A DNA stretch of 64,000 nucleotides from Acorus gramineus (GCA_030737835.1 CM060847.1:22528706-22592705); one strand, 5' to 3'; shown: positions 25,015 to 37,300, counted from the first letter of the stretch. Numbers and translations are program-made. The notes: generated by a model from the letters alone, not told the origin.

Positions 25015-25445
25015 CTAACGGCACCCACCGCTCGACGACCCCAACCTCGCCTCCCGTCCCTTCCCCCACCGTCGGTCCCCGACCGCGTACACCACCGCCG
25101 CCGCCACCGCCACCGCGACCCCGGCGACCCCGCACGCCACTCCGGCGACGAGCAGTCCGAACCTCGCCCGATCCCAACTGTCCACGTGTCCCCGGCCCGA
25201 TCCGGTGGCGTTCCTCGCCTCCGGCATCCCACCACGACGGAGGCGGCGGCGGCGGAGGCGGCGGTGGCCGTCTTCGTCGTCTCCCCCTTGAAGAACCTCT
25301 CCGTCGAAGCCGAGGAGGTGATCGGGTTCTTCTCGAACGCGAGTCCGTGATCCGACGGTGTCAGGTCACGGGATTCGGATCGGACGGTCCAGATCGAGAG
25401 GAGGCACAGCGCCGTCGCCCAGATCGGGACACCACCATTCTTCAT
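25015..25445 (-). CDS. Small secreted/single-pass membrane protein, apparently frameshifted
   Basis: The frame starting at 25445 opens with a convincing signal peptide (MKNGGVPIWATALCLLSIWT, cleavage near residues 23-26). A plant-conserved-looking segment RDLTPSDHGLAFEK follows, then an Ala/Ser-rich stretch encoded by a GCC/GGC microsatellite (about 25235-25275). The same frame then degenerates into an Arg/Trp/Gly-rich tail to 24972. In a second frame, 25227-25015 instead encodes PEARNAT...DRARFGLLVAGVACG..., a clean transmembrane helix followed by a basic tail and a stop. The likely original product was signal peptide, linker, then C-terminal helix; the two halves are now out of register at or near the microsatellite. 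No introns. Function unknown. A CT microsatellite lies in the 5' flank (about 25676-25694). A recent pseudogene or a sequencing slip are both possible. Confidence 0.5.
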
Positions 25446-26651
25446 CGTGAGTCCCTCCTAATTTTCCAAACTCACAATTCACTCCTCAATTTCTTTTTAC
25501 ACGTTTTTTTTAAAGGACTCGTAAGCAAATAAAAGCATAAAAAAGAGAGGTCTCACTCACCCTTGAATATAATATTCTTTTTTTTTTCTTCGGAACTGTC
25601 CCTGCGTCTCTCTTTCAATCTCTTTCAGTGGTTCTTTCTTCTGCTCGTCAAAAAGTGCATCCCATCTTCTTCAAATCTCTCTCTCTCTCTCTCTATTTTT
25701 TATTTTGTTGTTCATGAATTGATGATTGGATGTACTATAGACCTACCTGTCGGTTCGCTGACAATTTGTCTGAAATGTCCCTTGCAAATAATTCTTTTAT
25801 TCTTCATGGGGGAAAAAAATGTCCAAAGTCACGAAATATCTGTTGTCATGCAATTGAGGTGGGAAGCTTTTACCCAAAATACTGATTTAATCAAAACATG
25901 ATTCGTATTTGGTTTAAAAATTAATTCAAAGTATTTACTGAGGTACCTAATTTTTTTTTTTGCATATAAAAAGTTAAAAACACAGTTGCTATAGATGTTA
26001 GTATATATACATACATATATATATATATTTTTTTTAGTATTTTCATCCCCAACACTATCCATATGTACAAGTTAGTTGACAATACATGAGGGATGATAAT
26101 AATGTGAGGGAAAAACAATATGCACTATGTACAAAACAATGTACATGCATTTCACATGGTAAACAACGAAAAGATAAGGAAAGGCCTAGAAAAATGCAAG
26201 TATTAACTTAAAAGGTGTTTTATGCTAAAAAAAAATACAAAGATCTAAACAAGAGGTTGAAAAAGGGTGTTGATACACTTTTACATCCTCGAGCAAAAGT
26301 CAAAATGATTGAAAAATATGTATCATTTTATCTGTATATATAATTCACTTTTGATAATGATATAAGATGAGCATATATTTAAAAAAAAAATCAAAATGAT
26401 TGAAAAATACAAACAAGACTACACGTAAGGTTGAATGTATCAGTGTTGAAAAATACTTTGAATTAATTTTTCCAAATACAATTGATACTTGGAATTAATT
26501 TTTCCAAATATAATCGATTCATGATAAGGGGGTTGGTACAATTTTTATTTGTAGCCATGCGTAGTCCCATATCAAAAGGGGTACATGCCTTGTATGAATT
26601 ATGTAAATTCTCATCTTCTCAAGAAAGAGACCTTGAAAGATTTTCAACTAA
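25446..26651. other. Intergenic
   Basis: Contains the 5' flank of the small membrane-protein gene with CT and T tracts, then AT-rich DNA with a TA-rich microsatellite at about 26000-26030. 26449-26472 and 26484-26510 contain a short direct duplication ('ttggaattaatttttccaaata'). No gene. Confidence 0.4.
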
Positions 26652-26879
26652 AGGTGTATTTGGTTGCACAATTACATAAATGATTCTGCAGGAATCTTGA
26701 GTTTTAAAACTGATTTTGTAAAAAAACTCATCCTCCATAACTTTTGAAAATCCCAGCTTTTGAACACTATTTACCTGAAATTTGTTTACAAAAAGCTAGT
26801 AAAACCGTTTGATTGCACGATTGCAAAAACAGTTTTCTGCAAACGCAAAAACTGCGTAATCGCATAACCAAATACACCC
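26652..26879. mobile_element. Tourist-like MITE (PIF/Harbinger), TSD TAA
   Basis: A 228-bp element: left end AGGTGTATTTGGTTGCACAA; right end on the other strand GGGTGTATTTGGTTATGCGA. It is flanked by TAA on both sides (26649-26651 and 26880-26882). A TAA target duplication with 'gtgtatttggtt' termini fits the Tourist group. Non-coding. Confidence 0.75.
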
Positions 26880-27124
26880 TAATAGGCTTCTACTCAGAAA
26901 TGGAGGAATGACTAATTATAACATTTTCCCAGTTTTTATAGTGAACAGATAATGCAGTGGCAAAGAAATCGTTGGTTTTTTTTTTTTTTTTTCTCTCTCA
27001 TGATAGAGGATGAAAAAAGAATTACCTTGGTCTATTTACAAGCAAGTGCCTTTCTTATTTTTCCTTGCCTTCCTCTCTTCTTCCATCCCTCCCAAAACAA
27101 ATTATGCCATTTGATCGTCTGCAT

Positions 27125-30100
27125 TCATGGGGACCTCCACCTATGTTTATAGGATTTCATCTGGGTTAACTTGAAGGGGCTCCAACTCTTCCGGCGATGT
27201 TTGGTCGCATCAGAGAAGTAGTAGCCTGAGGCGATGAGCTGCTGAAACCACACCTCCGAATTGTCTTCCTTTTCTTCCTCCATCATCTGCGCTTTCAGTT
27301 CCCATGCAAATCTTGAGGCACCGGACCTCTGCGTGTTCTCCCCCAGACTCACCCTGCTTACTTTGAAGGTTGGCCGGTGGGCGTTCAGCTTGCATGTCAT
27401 GTCCTTCATGAGAGAAAAATGTGACATAGATGTACATAATACAATGTCAGAATGACTGATACAGCTATGATTCAATGGGTTCAGATCCACCAATTTGGGG
27501 GCAAAAAAAAAATTTGAGCATACAAACAGGACTGATGTAAACACACCTGACAAATCACCCATTCAGAAACATCGAAGATCATTTTCTCTGCACAAACAAA
27601 GGCCCGCGGTATGGCCACCTGAAAGATATTTGAGGATCATCAACATTCAGAGAGAACAATTAACAAATCCCAAAACAATTATCATATTTTTCCAAACAAA
27701 AAAATGTAAGATATATAACATTCATCTATAAAAAATACCTTCTCAGATGCAGAGAAGCCCGATGAGGAACCAATTTCAACCCAGCCATCTCCATCTGTGG
27801 CGTGGTGAAATTGACAGCAATCCTGAATCCACAAATTGATTGTCATGTCTTCATAAGATTTTACAGCAAGTGTACATTTATCAATAATCCAGTAATTAGT
27901 ATCCAAGTAGACTAACCTGACACCACCTAGCATTCGCTCTAGTTCTCTTGGTGCATATCCATATATGTGAATTGCCACATTTTGTACACTCTATTATCCG
28001 GGATTCATCAGAACGATAACCCAGTCCATCCTGATGGATGTAGAAGAGCAAATCAGACAGACTAAAGACCCTCCACAACATATCCGGTTCAGAAGACAGA
28101 GCAATGTTAGAGCTGGCACATGAATCTACTTCTCAAAATTTAACAAAGTAAGATCACACAGACTCAAACAGTGAACTACATCAAGAAAAAAAATTAGTAT
28201 TTCTAAGGCCCTGTTTGTTTCACGAATAAGGTGGATGAGGGAAGAACAGGATTAATCCTAGTATATTTGAACGTGGATAAACTGTAATGCCCTGATAGCA
28301 TAGAATAAACCCAAATAGCTATACCTAGGGAAGGTGGGTATAGTTTATTCCTGTTTATGCATCCATAACTACAACAATCTTATAACAAGACAAACAAAGA
28401 CAAAAATTTAATCAAACAGAAAATATAGCAACCAAATAGAAAATCATGCAATTCCTCATCCATCCCTGCAGAACTATTTGAATAAGCTATAAGCGAACCA
28501 AATGGGTCTAGAAGAATGAACGATTCCAATCTTTAAAAACTTTACAATTTACATTTTGATTGCAGGAAGTAAAACCAGAATGATGGACAAAAGAACATAT
28601 AAAAACTAAAAGGAAGACCATGATAAATTTCAACAATCAAATGCACACTATACCTGTTGAGAACTACTGCTAGAATTCCGGCTAAGAATTTTCGATTCTT
28701 CCTTCCTTAACTGCTCATCATAATTTCTTTTCTTTATTGGATCTGAAAGAATCTAAAATCATATAATCACCCATTAAAATAATGCAGATATAATAATATT
28801 ACCATGAAAATAACCTTGATCCACTACAGATAAATCAATGTCTTGTTTACTGCTATATATTATATATAGATGGTCAGCAGATATAGATGATAAACTTGCC
28901 TCGTATGCACACTGAAGCCTCTTAAAGGATTCACTAGCTAGTGGATTTCCCATATTCTTGTCAGGATGCAGAAGCATGGCCTGGGTTTAAAAAAGAAAAA
29001 GAAAAGGCAAAGTGAGTATGCTGAGGACAACAAAAAAAAAAGAAGTTTGAACATGGAGTGTTTATTGGGCATTCTCTGAACTGATACATAATAGAATTTC
29101 ACACACCTTTTTGTAGTATTCCTTTCTTAGTACTGTCACATCAATGTTATTTTCTTGTAGGAAACCTAGTGCTTCATAATGATTTTTACTGTCCATGATC
29201 CTCTTCATCTCATCCAACGAACTCGAATCATCTTTGACCACCTTGTTCCCAGAAGTGTTATTCTGCACATTCACAATATTTGGCACGCTAGAAGTATTAC
29301 AGAATGATTCGCTTGATGAAGTATTCTCAGCTTCTGTGGATGGAGATGAGCCACAATCTCTCGAAAAGTCTTCTACAAATGATTCTGATTTCATAGGCTC
29401 CTCAGAGTGCCTCTCTTCACTCACCCCATCATATCGTTCCATGAAGTGGTTCAAAAGATCATTTGAAAAGAATGAGAGATTTATTGATAAGAAAACCCCA
29501 ACCCATCCTACATGTGCCTTGACACAATATACAGCATATGTGGTTGCCATGAGGATCAACGGTCTTGCATGATTTAGGGAAAACAAATAACCTGCATGGT
29601 AAGAGTTTAAAAGTAAATATTACAGTGCTAACCTTGAGCATCGGATAGAAAATAAAATCATACAATATGAGATACCAAATAATGAAGGGCATAGTGTATG
29701 CTAAGGATAGAATAAGAAATGTCACAATTTGAACTTAATGGGCAAAAAGGGGACAGTACCTGCAACTACAAACAGTGTTCCAGTTATCCAAAAATTTCCA
29801 TACATCCACAAAATCAAAATTGCAAATAGGCCGACGATGAAAAGTCCAGGGGTGTAACCCAAGTAATGGATGGTAGCCCCAGCAGCTCCCTGCAACAAGG
29901 ATCAAAATATTAGTTGCATTAACTTCATTGACCAATGTACAAAATACCACAACTCTATTTCCTAGTCTGCTTGTCTGTCTGTCCGTCTGTTTTATGTAAA
30001 TTTGGTCAATGGAATTCACATTCATGCAGCAACTTCTTAAGAGTACAAGAGATTTCTTCCCATATTGTGTCATCAAAGGCACCACAACCTCTTAACTGAT

Positions 30101-31704
30101 CAAACAAATGTGTTTGTGACTGTGCTGTTCGCAACGTTAGTGAAAAACAAAAGTCTTGTGATGTCCTGTATGAGTCATCAAAATGTAAAAGTCTAGTAGT
30201 TCTTAGGATTAAGTGAAGATGAAGATGAAGAACTACACATCAAAGCTCCTCAACAATGATTAAGTGAAGATGAAGATGAACTACACATCAAAATCACGGT
30301 CACGCGTGCAAAATCAGTGGGATCCGTAAGATTCTCGTGTGATCCACAGATTGTGTCATTGAACGGAGGAATGCGCGCGGACATAAAACAGTGATGCGTG
30401 CACATGATGCTTGATGAGTGCGCAATGGTGCATATGTGTGTGTAGGATTGATATGGTGTGGTCACCATACCTCTAACTTTACATGCTGTCACCATCTCAT
30501 CACCATTCGATTAAAACCCGTTGAATCAAACGGTGAGGAAATGATTCATAAAAAATAAGAGGAGAAAAAAGGCAAAATCATGTTGAGACAAGGGGTATCA
30601 CGTTTCATGAAAGATATGTGGTTCACTGGGTGGGTTTATTTTAACCGTTTGTTGAAAATCCATTGACTCGAATGGTGATGAGATGGTGACCACACATAAG
30701 TATAGGGAGTATGGTGACTGCATCTTATCATTTCACTACATATATATATATAGGTTGTTCAACCCCCAATGAAACCAGGCAGCAGTACTGAATCTTACTT
30801 TCAACCAATCTTACGTCTTCCATGATAGACGTATTTTCAACACTTCATAGTTGCAGGGTCAAACGGTCAGTCAACTGAGCTACCGGGTGGTCATCTGCTT
30901 TTATGCTTTATGTTAAAGTGATACATGACAACAATCTACACTGACCCAATGAAGAACTTGATGCAAGAATCATGTGAGTGTGTTGGTTTTCTACTACACC
31001 CAATTCAGATGCAAATCACATAAACCATCTAAAACACAAATTGAGAGGGGGCCATTAAAATTAGATTTCCACGAAGCACATTTTTGTTAGATACCAGGGA
31101 AGCGCTCTTTCAATTCTATAACTAAAACCTGTTTTACTCTTCTTAAGAATATATGAATACTTGGGAAGTTTGGAAACACATTTGGAAAGTCAATTCCTAC
31201 AAAAGCAGAATCAACCAAACGCATTTTCAAACACTACCAAACATGTTCAATGTCAATTGATTCATGAAAATATTAAGCATTGACCCAATGGAGAACTTGA
31301 CATATAAATCATTTGATGGACCCATCAAAACAATCATCAATTTATCACTCACTAAATCACATTAAACCACAAAAAAAACACAGATTGAGAGGATGCCTTT
31401 CTCTCACCAGAACCAGAAGCACATACACCAGGCACGACATCGATGTCAAGCTCAACAAACAACTCCACATAACAAGAAACAACGCGACCGGACCGAATCG
31501 CACCAGAGATCCGACCCCACGCGCGGCGCAGTCCCTCCACCGCACCATCACCGCCACCACCAACCACCTCCCAAGCCCGACAGCGCCGTCGCGCGCCACC
31601 GGAAAGTACGGCGTCGTCCGGTCCCTCGCTCGACCGAACGCGCCGCGGGTCCCCGTCAGCGCCCACCGCGCACGCGACCGGAGCCGGAGCCACGCGTCCT
31701 CCAT
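27125..31704 (-). CDS. Membrane J-domain protein with Jiv90-like C-terminus, 9 exons
   Basis: Hsp70 co-chaperone anchored in a membrane, most like animal DNAJC14 and its plant relatives. Exons on the minus strand: 31704-31408, 29889-29760, 29591-29107, 28980-28900, 28752-28654, 28030-27917, 27822-27739, 27618-27547, 27403-27125; 546 aa. Residues 68-183 form several hydrophobic helices. A Ser/Glu-rich acidic linker follows. The J domain starts NHYEALGF (279-286) with the HPD motif at 309-311 (LLHPDKNMG). The C-terminal Jiv90-like region has Cys pairs at 379/382 (ECTKCG) and 401/404 (WCQDC), then FVCAEKMIFDVSEW, ending in a basic tail (KHRRKSW). Exon 4 is joined through a GC-AG intron (see findings); the other introns are GT-AG. 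Intron 1 (1.5 kb) carries a fold-back element and intron 5 a MITE. Human DNAJC14 acts at the ER in membrane-protein trafficking; a plant role is inferred only. Confidence 0.92.
28206..28507. mobile_element. Possible Tourist/hAT-type MITE in J-protein intron 5
   Basis: The left end GGCCCTGTTTGTTTCACGAA and the right end on the other strand GACCCATTTGGTTCGCTTAT share the 'g-cc-tgtttggtt' type terminus. CTA occurs just outside both ends. The arms diverge after about 25 bp. Non-coding. Confidence 0.38.
30209..30293. repeat. Imperfect 50-bp direct duplication in J-protein intron 1
   Basis: The unit 'gattaagtgaagatgaagatga' followed by 'actacacatcaaa' occurs at about 30209-30243 and again at 30258-30293. 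Likely a local replication slippage product. No function seen. Confidence 0.6.
30440..30738. mobile_element. Fold-back element in J-protein intron 1
   Basis: The right end, 'tatggtgactgcatcttatcatttcacta', is nearly identical to the right end of the fold-back element at 44629-45121. The left arm is eroded but keeps 'gtcaccatac' and 'caccatctcatcaccattcgatt', which pair with the right arm. Same family, independently inserted and diverged. Confidence 0.55.
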
Positions 31705-32224
31705 GAGAGACGGGAAGGGCCCGCTTGGATTTGGGAATCACGGGATCCGATGAGAGGAGAGGTTCGGTGAGTGGGGAGAGTTGGAGGAGGAAATCATTAT
31801 GGAAACCCTAAAAAAAAAGGGGGATGAGAGAGTGTTTGGAGGAAATGAAGCTCGTGAAGCAGAAGCAAATGAAGTGAGAGCCTGAGAGGAAGGGATGGCT
31901 TTGAAAGTGAAAGGAACAGTTTGTCGTTGTTTATTCATGGAACTTGACAGAGCATGTTTTTCTTTACTGAGATTTTTTTATACGAACACCTATTAGTTTT
32001 CTAAATTTGTTATAAACCCCTGATTATTAATTATAAACAATCTCAGGTCCCTGATAATTGTTTACCTTTTCTAAATGCAGGACCATGAAACATCGCCCCT
32101 CATTTTTGTCTTTTATAAGATTGGGCGAAATAATATTAGCAGGAGAGCGTATAATTTTAAGAAAAATCCAATTTGGAACGCGAACGAGGATGGACTGGAC
32201 GTATCATTCCATAAATCTATAAAA
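31705..32224. other. J-protein promoter/5' flank
   Basis: Read on the minus strand this is the region upstream of the J-protein start codon, with purine/pyrimidine-rich tracts at 31740-31900. No TATA box is obvious. The overlapping frames at 31313-31770 in other registers are consequences of the GC-rich first exon and are not genes. Confidence 0.4.
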
Positions 32225-32290
32225 TTAGAGTGCTGTTACACTCAATCTTTTTTTACATTCTAAAATGTACTTCATATACATTGTTAAAAT

Positions 32291-32423
32291 TGTTAAATAT
32301 ATATATATATATATATATTAGGATTAAGGGTAGATTAGCTTTTTTTTTATTTTTTTTTTATACTATAAATATTAGATACAAACCCTAATAAGATTTTTTA
32401 TTCATTCTTTTCATATTCTAACA
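32291..32423 (+). repeat. 5' LTR of the complete copia element
   Basis: TGTTAAATATAT...TTCTAACA with TATA-like ACTATAAATATT near 32362. Pairs with 37677-37804; differences concentrate in the TA repeat and a T-rich tract. Confidence 0.95.
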
Positions 32424-32435
32424 TTGTATCAGAGC
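32424..32435 (+). other. Primer binding site (initiator tRNA-Met type)
   Basis: TTGTATCAGAGC lies immediately after the 5' LTR. The usual plant copia site is TGGTATCAGAGC, complementary to the 3' end of initiator tRNA-Met; one base differs. Confidence 0.75.
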
Positions 32436-33376
32436 TTGAATCCAATTTTTTTTTCTTTAATTTTCTGTTGGCGTTACTCTCCGTACGCGAGATCGTCGAC
32501 GCCCCGTTCGTGTCACCCCGCGCAGATTCGCCGCCCCCGTGCTGCGCCGCTGCTGCCCCACGCAAATCTGCCGCATCTGCACCGCTGTATCGCCGTCGCG
32601 CCGTTGCTGCTCCGCCGTCATGCCGCCGTCATGTCACCGCTGCGCTGCCCTCCTGCGCCGCCTTGCGCATCCCCGCCGCTGTCCTCACGCAGATCTGTCG
32701 CATCTGTGCCGCTGCTCGCCGCCCTGCCGCGCAGCCCCGCAGCTGTCCTCGTGCAGATCTACCGCATCTGCGCACCGCCCCGCGCCGCCCTACCGCGCCG
32801 CCTCGCGCTGCTCTGCCACCCTGCCGCGTCGTCCAACGCCACCCTGCCCTGCCCGCGCCCCGTCTGTGCCCTACCCGTGCTCCGTCCGCGCACTGCCCGC
32901 GCCTGCCTGTGCATAGTCTCCGTGTTACGTGATCAGCGCAGATCCGTGCCAATCAGCCCAGATTTCCTGGGATCCTATCCCGGATTCTGTCACAGACAGC
33001 ATCCCGGATCTCCCGGGAATTCATTCTGAGTCGAGACGCGTCAACGCGCCCCGGATCCAATGCTTCGCGCCCGCGCCCGCCCGGCCCAGCACCCACTCGC
33101 ACCCGGCCCAGCTGCTCGACCCGGCTCCAGCGCCCGACCCGACCCGGCTCTAGCGCCCAACCCGGTTCCAGCACCCGCTGCCCGACCCGAATCCGCAACC
33201 CGTTTACCTCCCTGTCATCGCCTTTTTCGGTATTTTCTTTATCTGACCGCTACGGGTTCATTCGGACTCCAAATATAGTCATATTGGTACTCATTTTGCT
33301 CCATTTTTCGTTCTGCACGCATCTGTGACTATATTTTCATCATCCGAGGCATATATTTTTTCTGTTATTATCTTTT
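32436..33376 (+). other. GC-rich leader of the copia element
   Basis: A 0.9-kb untranslated leader whose base composition is strongly C/G-rich in an otherwise AT-rich neighbourhood. A motif of the form 'cgca(g/a)atctg(c/t)cgcatctg' recurs at about 32560, 32687 and 32751. Long open frames exist in all three forward registers because stops are rare in this composition. They have no recognisable domain and are not called. Confidence 0.6.
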
Positions 33377-34350
33377 TTGCCTATTATGGCTACGGATAAC
33401 ACTCAGATCATCGATGTTAAGTTTGATGGTAACAATTATGATGTCTGGTCTATTAGTCTTGAGCTTCAGCTTGATTATCGTCGCCTATTGGGTCATGTTA
33501 CTGGCACTAATCTAGCTCCTGTACTTGAACCATCTCCACCGGGTTCGATGAGACCACCATCAAGGCCAGAGCTGAGGCGTATACTAAGGCTTTGTTGACA
33601 TGGAAGGAGGCCGATTCTCGGGTGAAAGCTTATATTGCTTCTTCGGTTATTCCAAATATCCGTAAACATTTGAAGCCGTTCATTACAGCCAAGGAATATT
33701 GGGACTTTCTGAAGAATTTCTATACGCAGACCGATGGTGCTCAGGAATTCTATCTACATCAGGCCATTTCTACTTCTTATCAAGGGGAGCTTTCTATTCG
33801 TGATTTTTATTCTCTTTTGTCTGATTACTGGGATCAACTCGCACCTATGGATCCTCAGATGGAGGGTATTTTTCTGACACGCTATCGTGAGTACCGTAAT
33901 CGTCAACGATTGTACCAATTCTTGATGCGTCTTCGTCCTGAGTTCGAGGCTATTCGTGCACAGATTCTTCATCGTTCTCCCAAACCGTCTCTTGATACGG
34001 TTCTTTTTGAGTTAGTTGCTGAGGAGACGCGTCTTCGCACTGTTGTCACTCCGCCTATCGTTGATCACAGTTCTGTCAATGTTGCACATCGTCAAGACAA
34101 TCGCTACACTCGGGTCACTTGCTATTATTGCCATAAATTTGGACACGTGCAATCTGAATGTCGTAAGCGTGCTCGTGATGGTGCTCCTCTTGTTTATGTA
34201 CCTCGCACTTCAGCTCCTGGAGCACTTCCTCCAGCACCTCGTCCACTAGACTGCAGCATCACGTGCACCAGCGCCTCGGGCGCAAGCACCTCGGGCACCA
34301 TCTACAGTTCCTCCACGTCGTTCTCAGCCTCGACCTGCAGCTGCTGTTGC
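33377..34350 (+). pseudogene. copia gag, frameshifted
   Basis: Starts at ATG 33377 (or 33386). The N-terminal part reads VKFDGNNYDVWSISLEL, the usual copia gag head. The frame shifts near 33541-33560 into the register of 33592-34356, which contains YIASSVIPNIRKHLKPF, the capsid-like region, and the CCHC zinc knuckle CYYCHKFGHVQSEC (around 34118-34160). A further register change occurs between about 34230 and 34350. The product packages element RNA in functional relatives. Confidence 0.85.
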
Positions 34351-34399
34351 ATCTGATTTTCCTACTGATCCGCCGGCATATTCTTCCTCTCAGATCACT

Positions 34400-37300
34400 G
34401 AGAGTCTTGCGCAGCTCCACCTTCAACAACAACAGCTTCAAGATATGCTTCGCTCAGTGACTGGTAGTGATTCATCTGCTCCCTTTTCTGCTTCTACTGC
34501 GGCGACAGGTAACCTTACCTCCTCATGGATTCTTGACTCTGGGGCTTCCCATCATATGACTTCTCAGGCATCCTTTATTAGTTGTCCTACTCGCGTGTTT
34601 CCCACTCCTGTTATTCGTACGGCAGATGGGACTCCTCTGTCTGTGTCGAGTTCTGGTTCTCTTGCTGATCCTTCTCATCGATTTCAACTTCCTGATGTTT
34701 TTCATGTTCCTGATCTATCACTAAATTTGCTTTCTGTTGGTCAAATTGCAGATCATGATTGTCTCATTACTTTTGATTCTTCTACTTGTTCTGTACAGGA
34801 TCGTCGTACGGGGAAGCAGATTGGGACAGGCTCTAGACATGGCGGGCTCTACTACATGGATCATCTTCATATTCCTTCATCTTCTGCAGCTTTTGCTCGC
34901 TTGATTTCTTCTTCTCCTTCCTCCTTTGATGTATGGCACCGCCGTCTTGGCCATCTCTCTCCTCCAAGACTTCGTTATCTAATAAGTACCGGTGTTTTAG
35001 GTTCCTTTTCAAAAACTGAGCTTCAACCATGTGTGGGCTGCAAGTTGGCAAAACACTTGGCTCTTCCATTTCCTACTAGTAAACACATTTCTGCTTCTCC
35101 TTTTGATCTAGTTCACTCTGATGTTTGGGTCCCTCCCCTATTCCTTCTAAAGGGGGTAACCGTTATTATGTTATTTTTATTGATGATTTTTCTCGCTTTA
35201 CCTGGATATATTTGATGCATAGTCGTTCTGAGTTGTTACCCATCTATAAATCTTTTGCTACAATGGTTGAAACTCAGTTTTCCAAACGCATCAAGGTGTT
35301 TCGCTCTGATTGTGGGGGAGAATATTGTTCTCGTGCTTTTCGATCCTCCCAAGGCACTCTACCACAGCTTTCCACTCCTTATGCTCATCAGCAGAACGGG
35401 GTTGCTGAGCGCAAACACCGTCATATCCTCGAAACGACCCGGTCCTTACTCCTCTCTGCTTCTGTTCCTGTTCAGTTTTGGGGTGAGGCTGTTCTTACAA
35501 GTGTGTATCTCATCAATCGCACTCCTTCGTCTATCACTGCTGGCATCTCCCCCTTTCAGCGTCTTTATCATAGTCCTGATTATTCTCGTCTTCGTGTTTT
35601 TGGATGCACGTGTTTTGTCCTATTTCCTCCTCTTGAGCGTACCAAGTTGTCTCCTCGTTCCACTATGTGTGTCTTTCTTGGGTATAGTAATGAGATCAAA
35701 GGATATCGATGCTATGATCCTGTTGCTCGTCGTCTTCGGACATCTTGTCATGTCACATTCTTTGAGAATCATCCATACTACGCTCTTCGCTCGCCTCCTG
35801 TTCCTCTTCCCCCATCCACGGTTGAGGAAGTCACATTTTTGGACTTTTCTATTCCTGATTTCTCATCTTCATCTTCTGCTCCTCAGTCATCTATTCCGTC
35901 TGTACCTGACCACTCTTCCTCGTCAGTCCCATCTTCACCCTTGCCGTCTTCGTCAACTTCTTTTCCGGATGATTCACGTGGGACGGTCTTGTCTACTCCT
36001 ACACCTATTCCTGATGCTGCTTCGCCAGAAGACGATTCTGCTTCCGCACCAGTTGCTCCTCGTCGCAATCCACCTCGCGCTCGTCGACCTCCTCAACGAC
36101 TAGCTTGGTTGCCTCTGATTCTTTTTCTCCTAGTTTTCAGTGTTTTCTTTCAGCTGTTTCCACTCATTGGGAGCCCCAATCATATCGTGAGGCTGTCGGC
36201 ATTCCAGAATGGGAAGGTGCTTAGTGCATTACAACGCACTCATACGTGAAAAATTGTACCACTTCCTCCAGGGAAGACTCCTATCAGCTGTAAGTGGGTT
36301 TATAAGATCAAGACCAACTCTGATGGTTCGATTGAGCGTCACAAGGCTCGGTTGGTTGCCCGTGGTTTCACTCAGCAGCATGGTATTGATTATGATGAGA
36401 CATTTGCTCCTGTAGCGAAGATGACGACTGTTCGTACTTTGATTTCTGTTGCTTCTGTTCGTCAATGGCCCATTTATCAGCTTGATGTCAAGAACGCTTT
36501 TCTTCATGGTGATTGGTCAGAGGAGGTTTACATGACTTCTCCTCTGGGTCTTCCTCATTCATCTGGTCATGTATGCCATCTTCACCGCGCTCTCTATGGT
36601 CTCAAGCAGGCTCCTCGTGCTTGGTTCGCTCGATTCACTGATGCTATCTGTGCTGCTGGGTTTGTTCCGAGTTCCTCTGATCCAGCTTTATTTGTTCACA
36701 CCTCTGGTCCTCATCGTACTATCCTGCTGCTTTATGTTGATGACATGATCATCACCGGTGATGATTCGTCTCATATACAGTCGGTCAAGCAACATCTTCA
36801 GCGTCAATTTGAGATGAAAGATCTTGGCAAACTTCGCTATTTTCTAGGCTTGGAAGTTGCTTCTGCTCCGCGTGGTTATCTTCTCTCCCAACGCAAGTAT
36901 ACTGCTGACTTGATCGACCGTGCCTGTCTGACTGATGATCGCATTTCTCCCACTCCTATTGAGCTTCATGCTAAGCTCCGGCCTGACGATGGAGAACCAC
37001 TTTCTGATGTTACTCGTTATAGACAGCTTGTTGGAAGCCTCGTCTATCTCACTGTCACTCGTCCTGACATTGCCTATGCTGTGCATATTGTCAGTCAGTT
37101 TGTCGCTGCCCCTCGTACTGTTCATTATGCAGCAGTTCTTCGGATTATACGCTATCTACGTGGCACTATATCTCGTGCTCTGCTGTTACCGTCTTCTTCT
37201 ACTCTTGAACTTCGCGCTTATACTGATGCTGATTGGGCAGGAGATGTCACAGATCGAAAATCCACAACTGGTATATGTGTCTTTCTTGGGGACTCTCTTA

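Noticed and set aside
30840..30895. tRNA-like phrase ('ggtagctcagttga' on the minus strand)
   Set aside because: Only a D-arm-like piece is present. There is no anticodon arm or acceptor stem, and the B-box-like text is too close to make a tRNA or a SINE promoter.
31313..31770. Several ORFs of 115-146 codons on both strands
   Set aside because: They are alternative registers of the GC-rich first exon of the J-domain gene. Only the frame starting at 31704 splices in phase into the membrane and J-domain exons.
32424..33029. Overlapping long ORFs (201, 154 and 125 codons) in three forward registers
   Set aside because: They lie in the C/G-rich leader of the copia element, where stop codons are rare by composition. 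No domain, start context or conservation-like pattern is seen.
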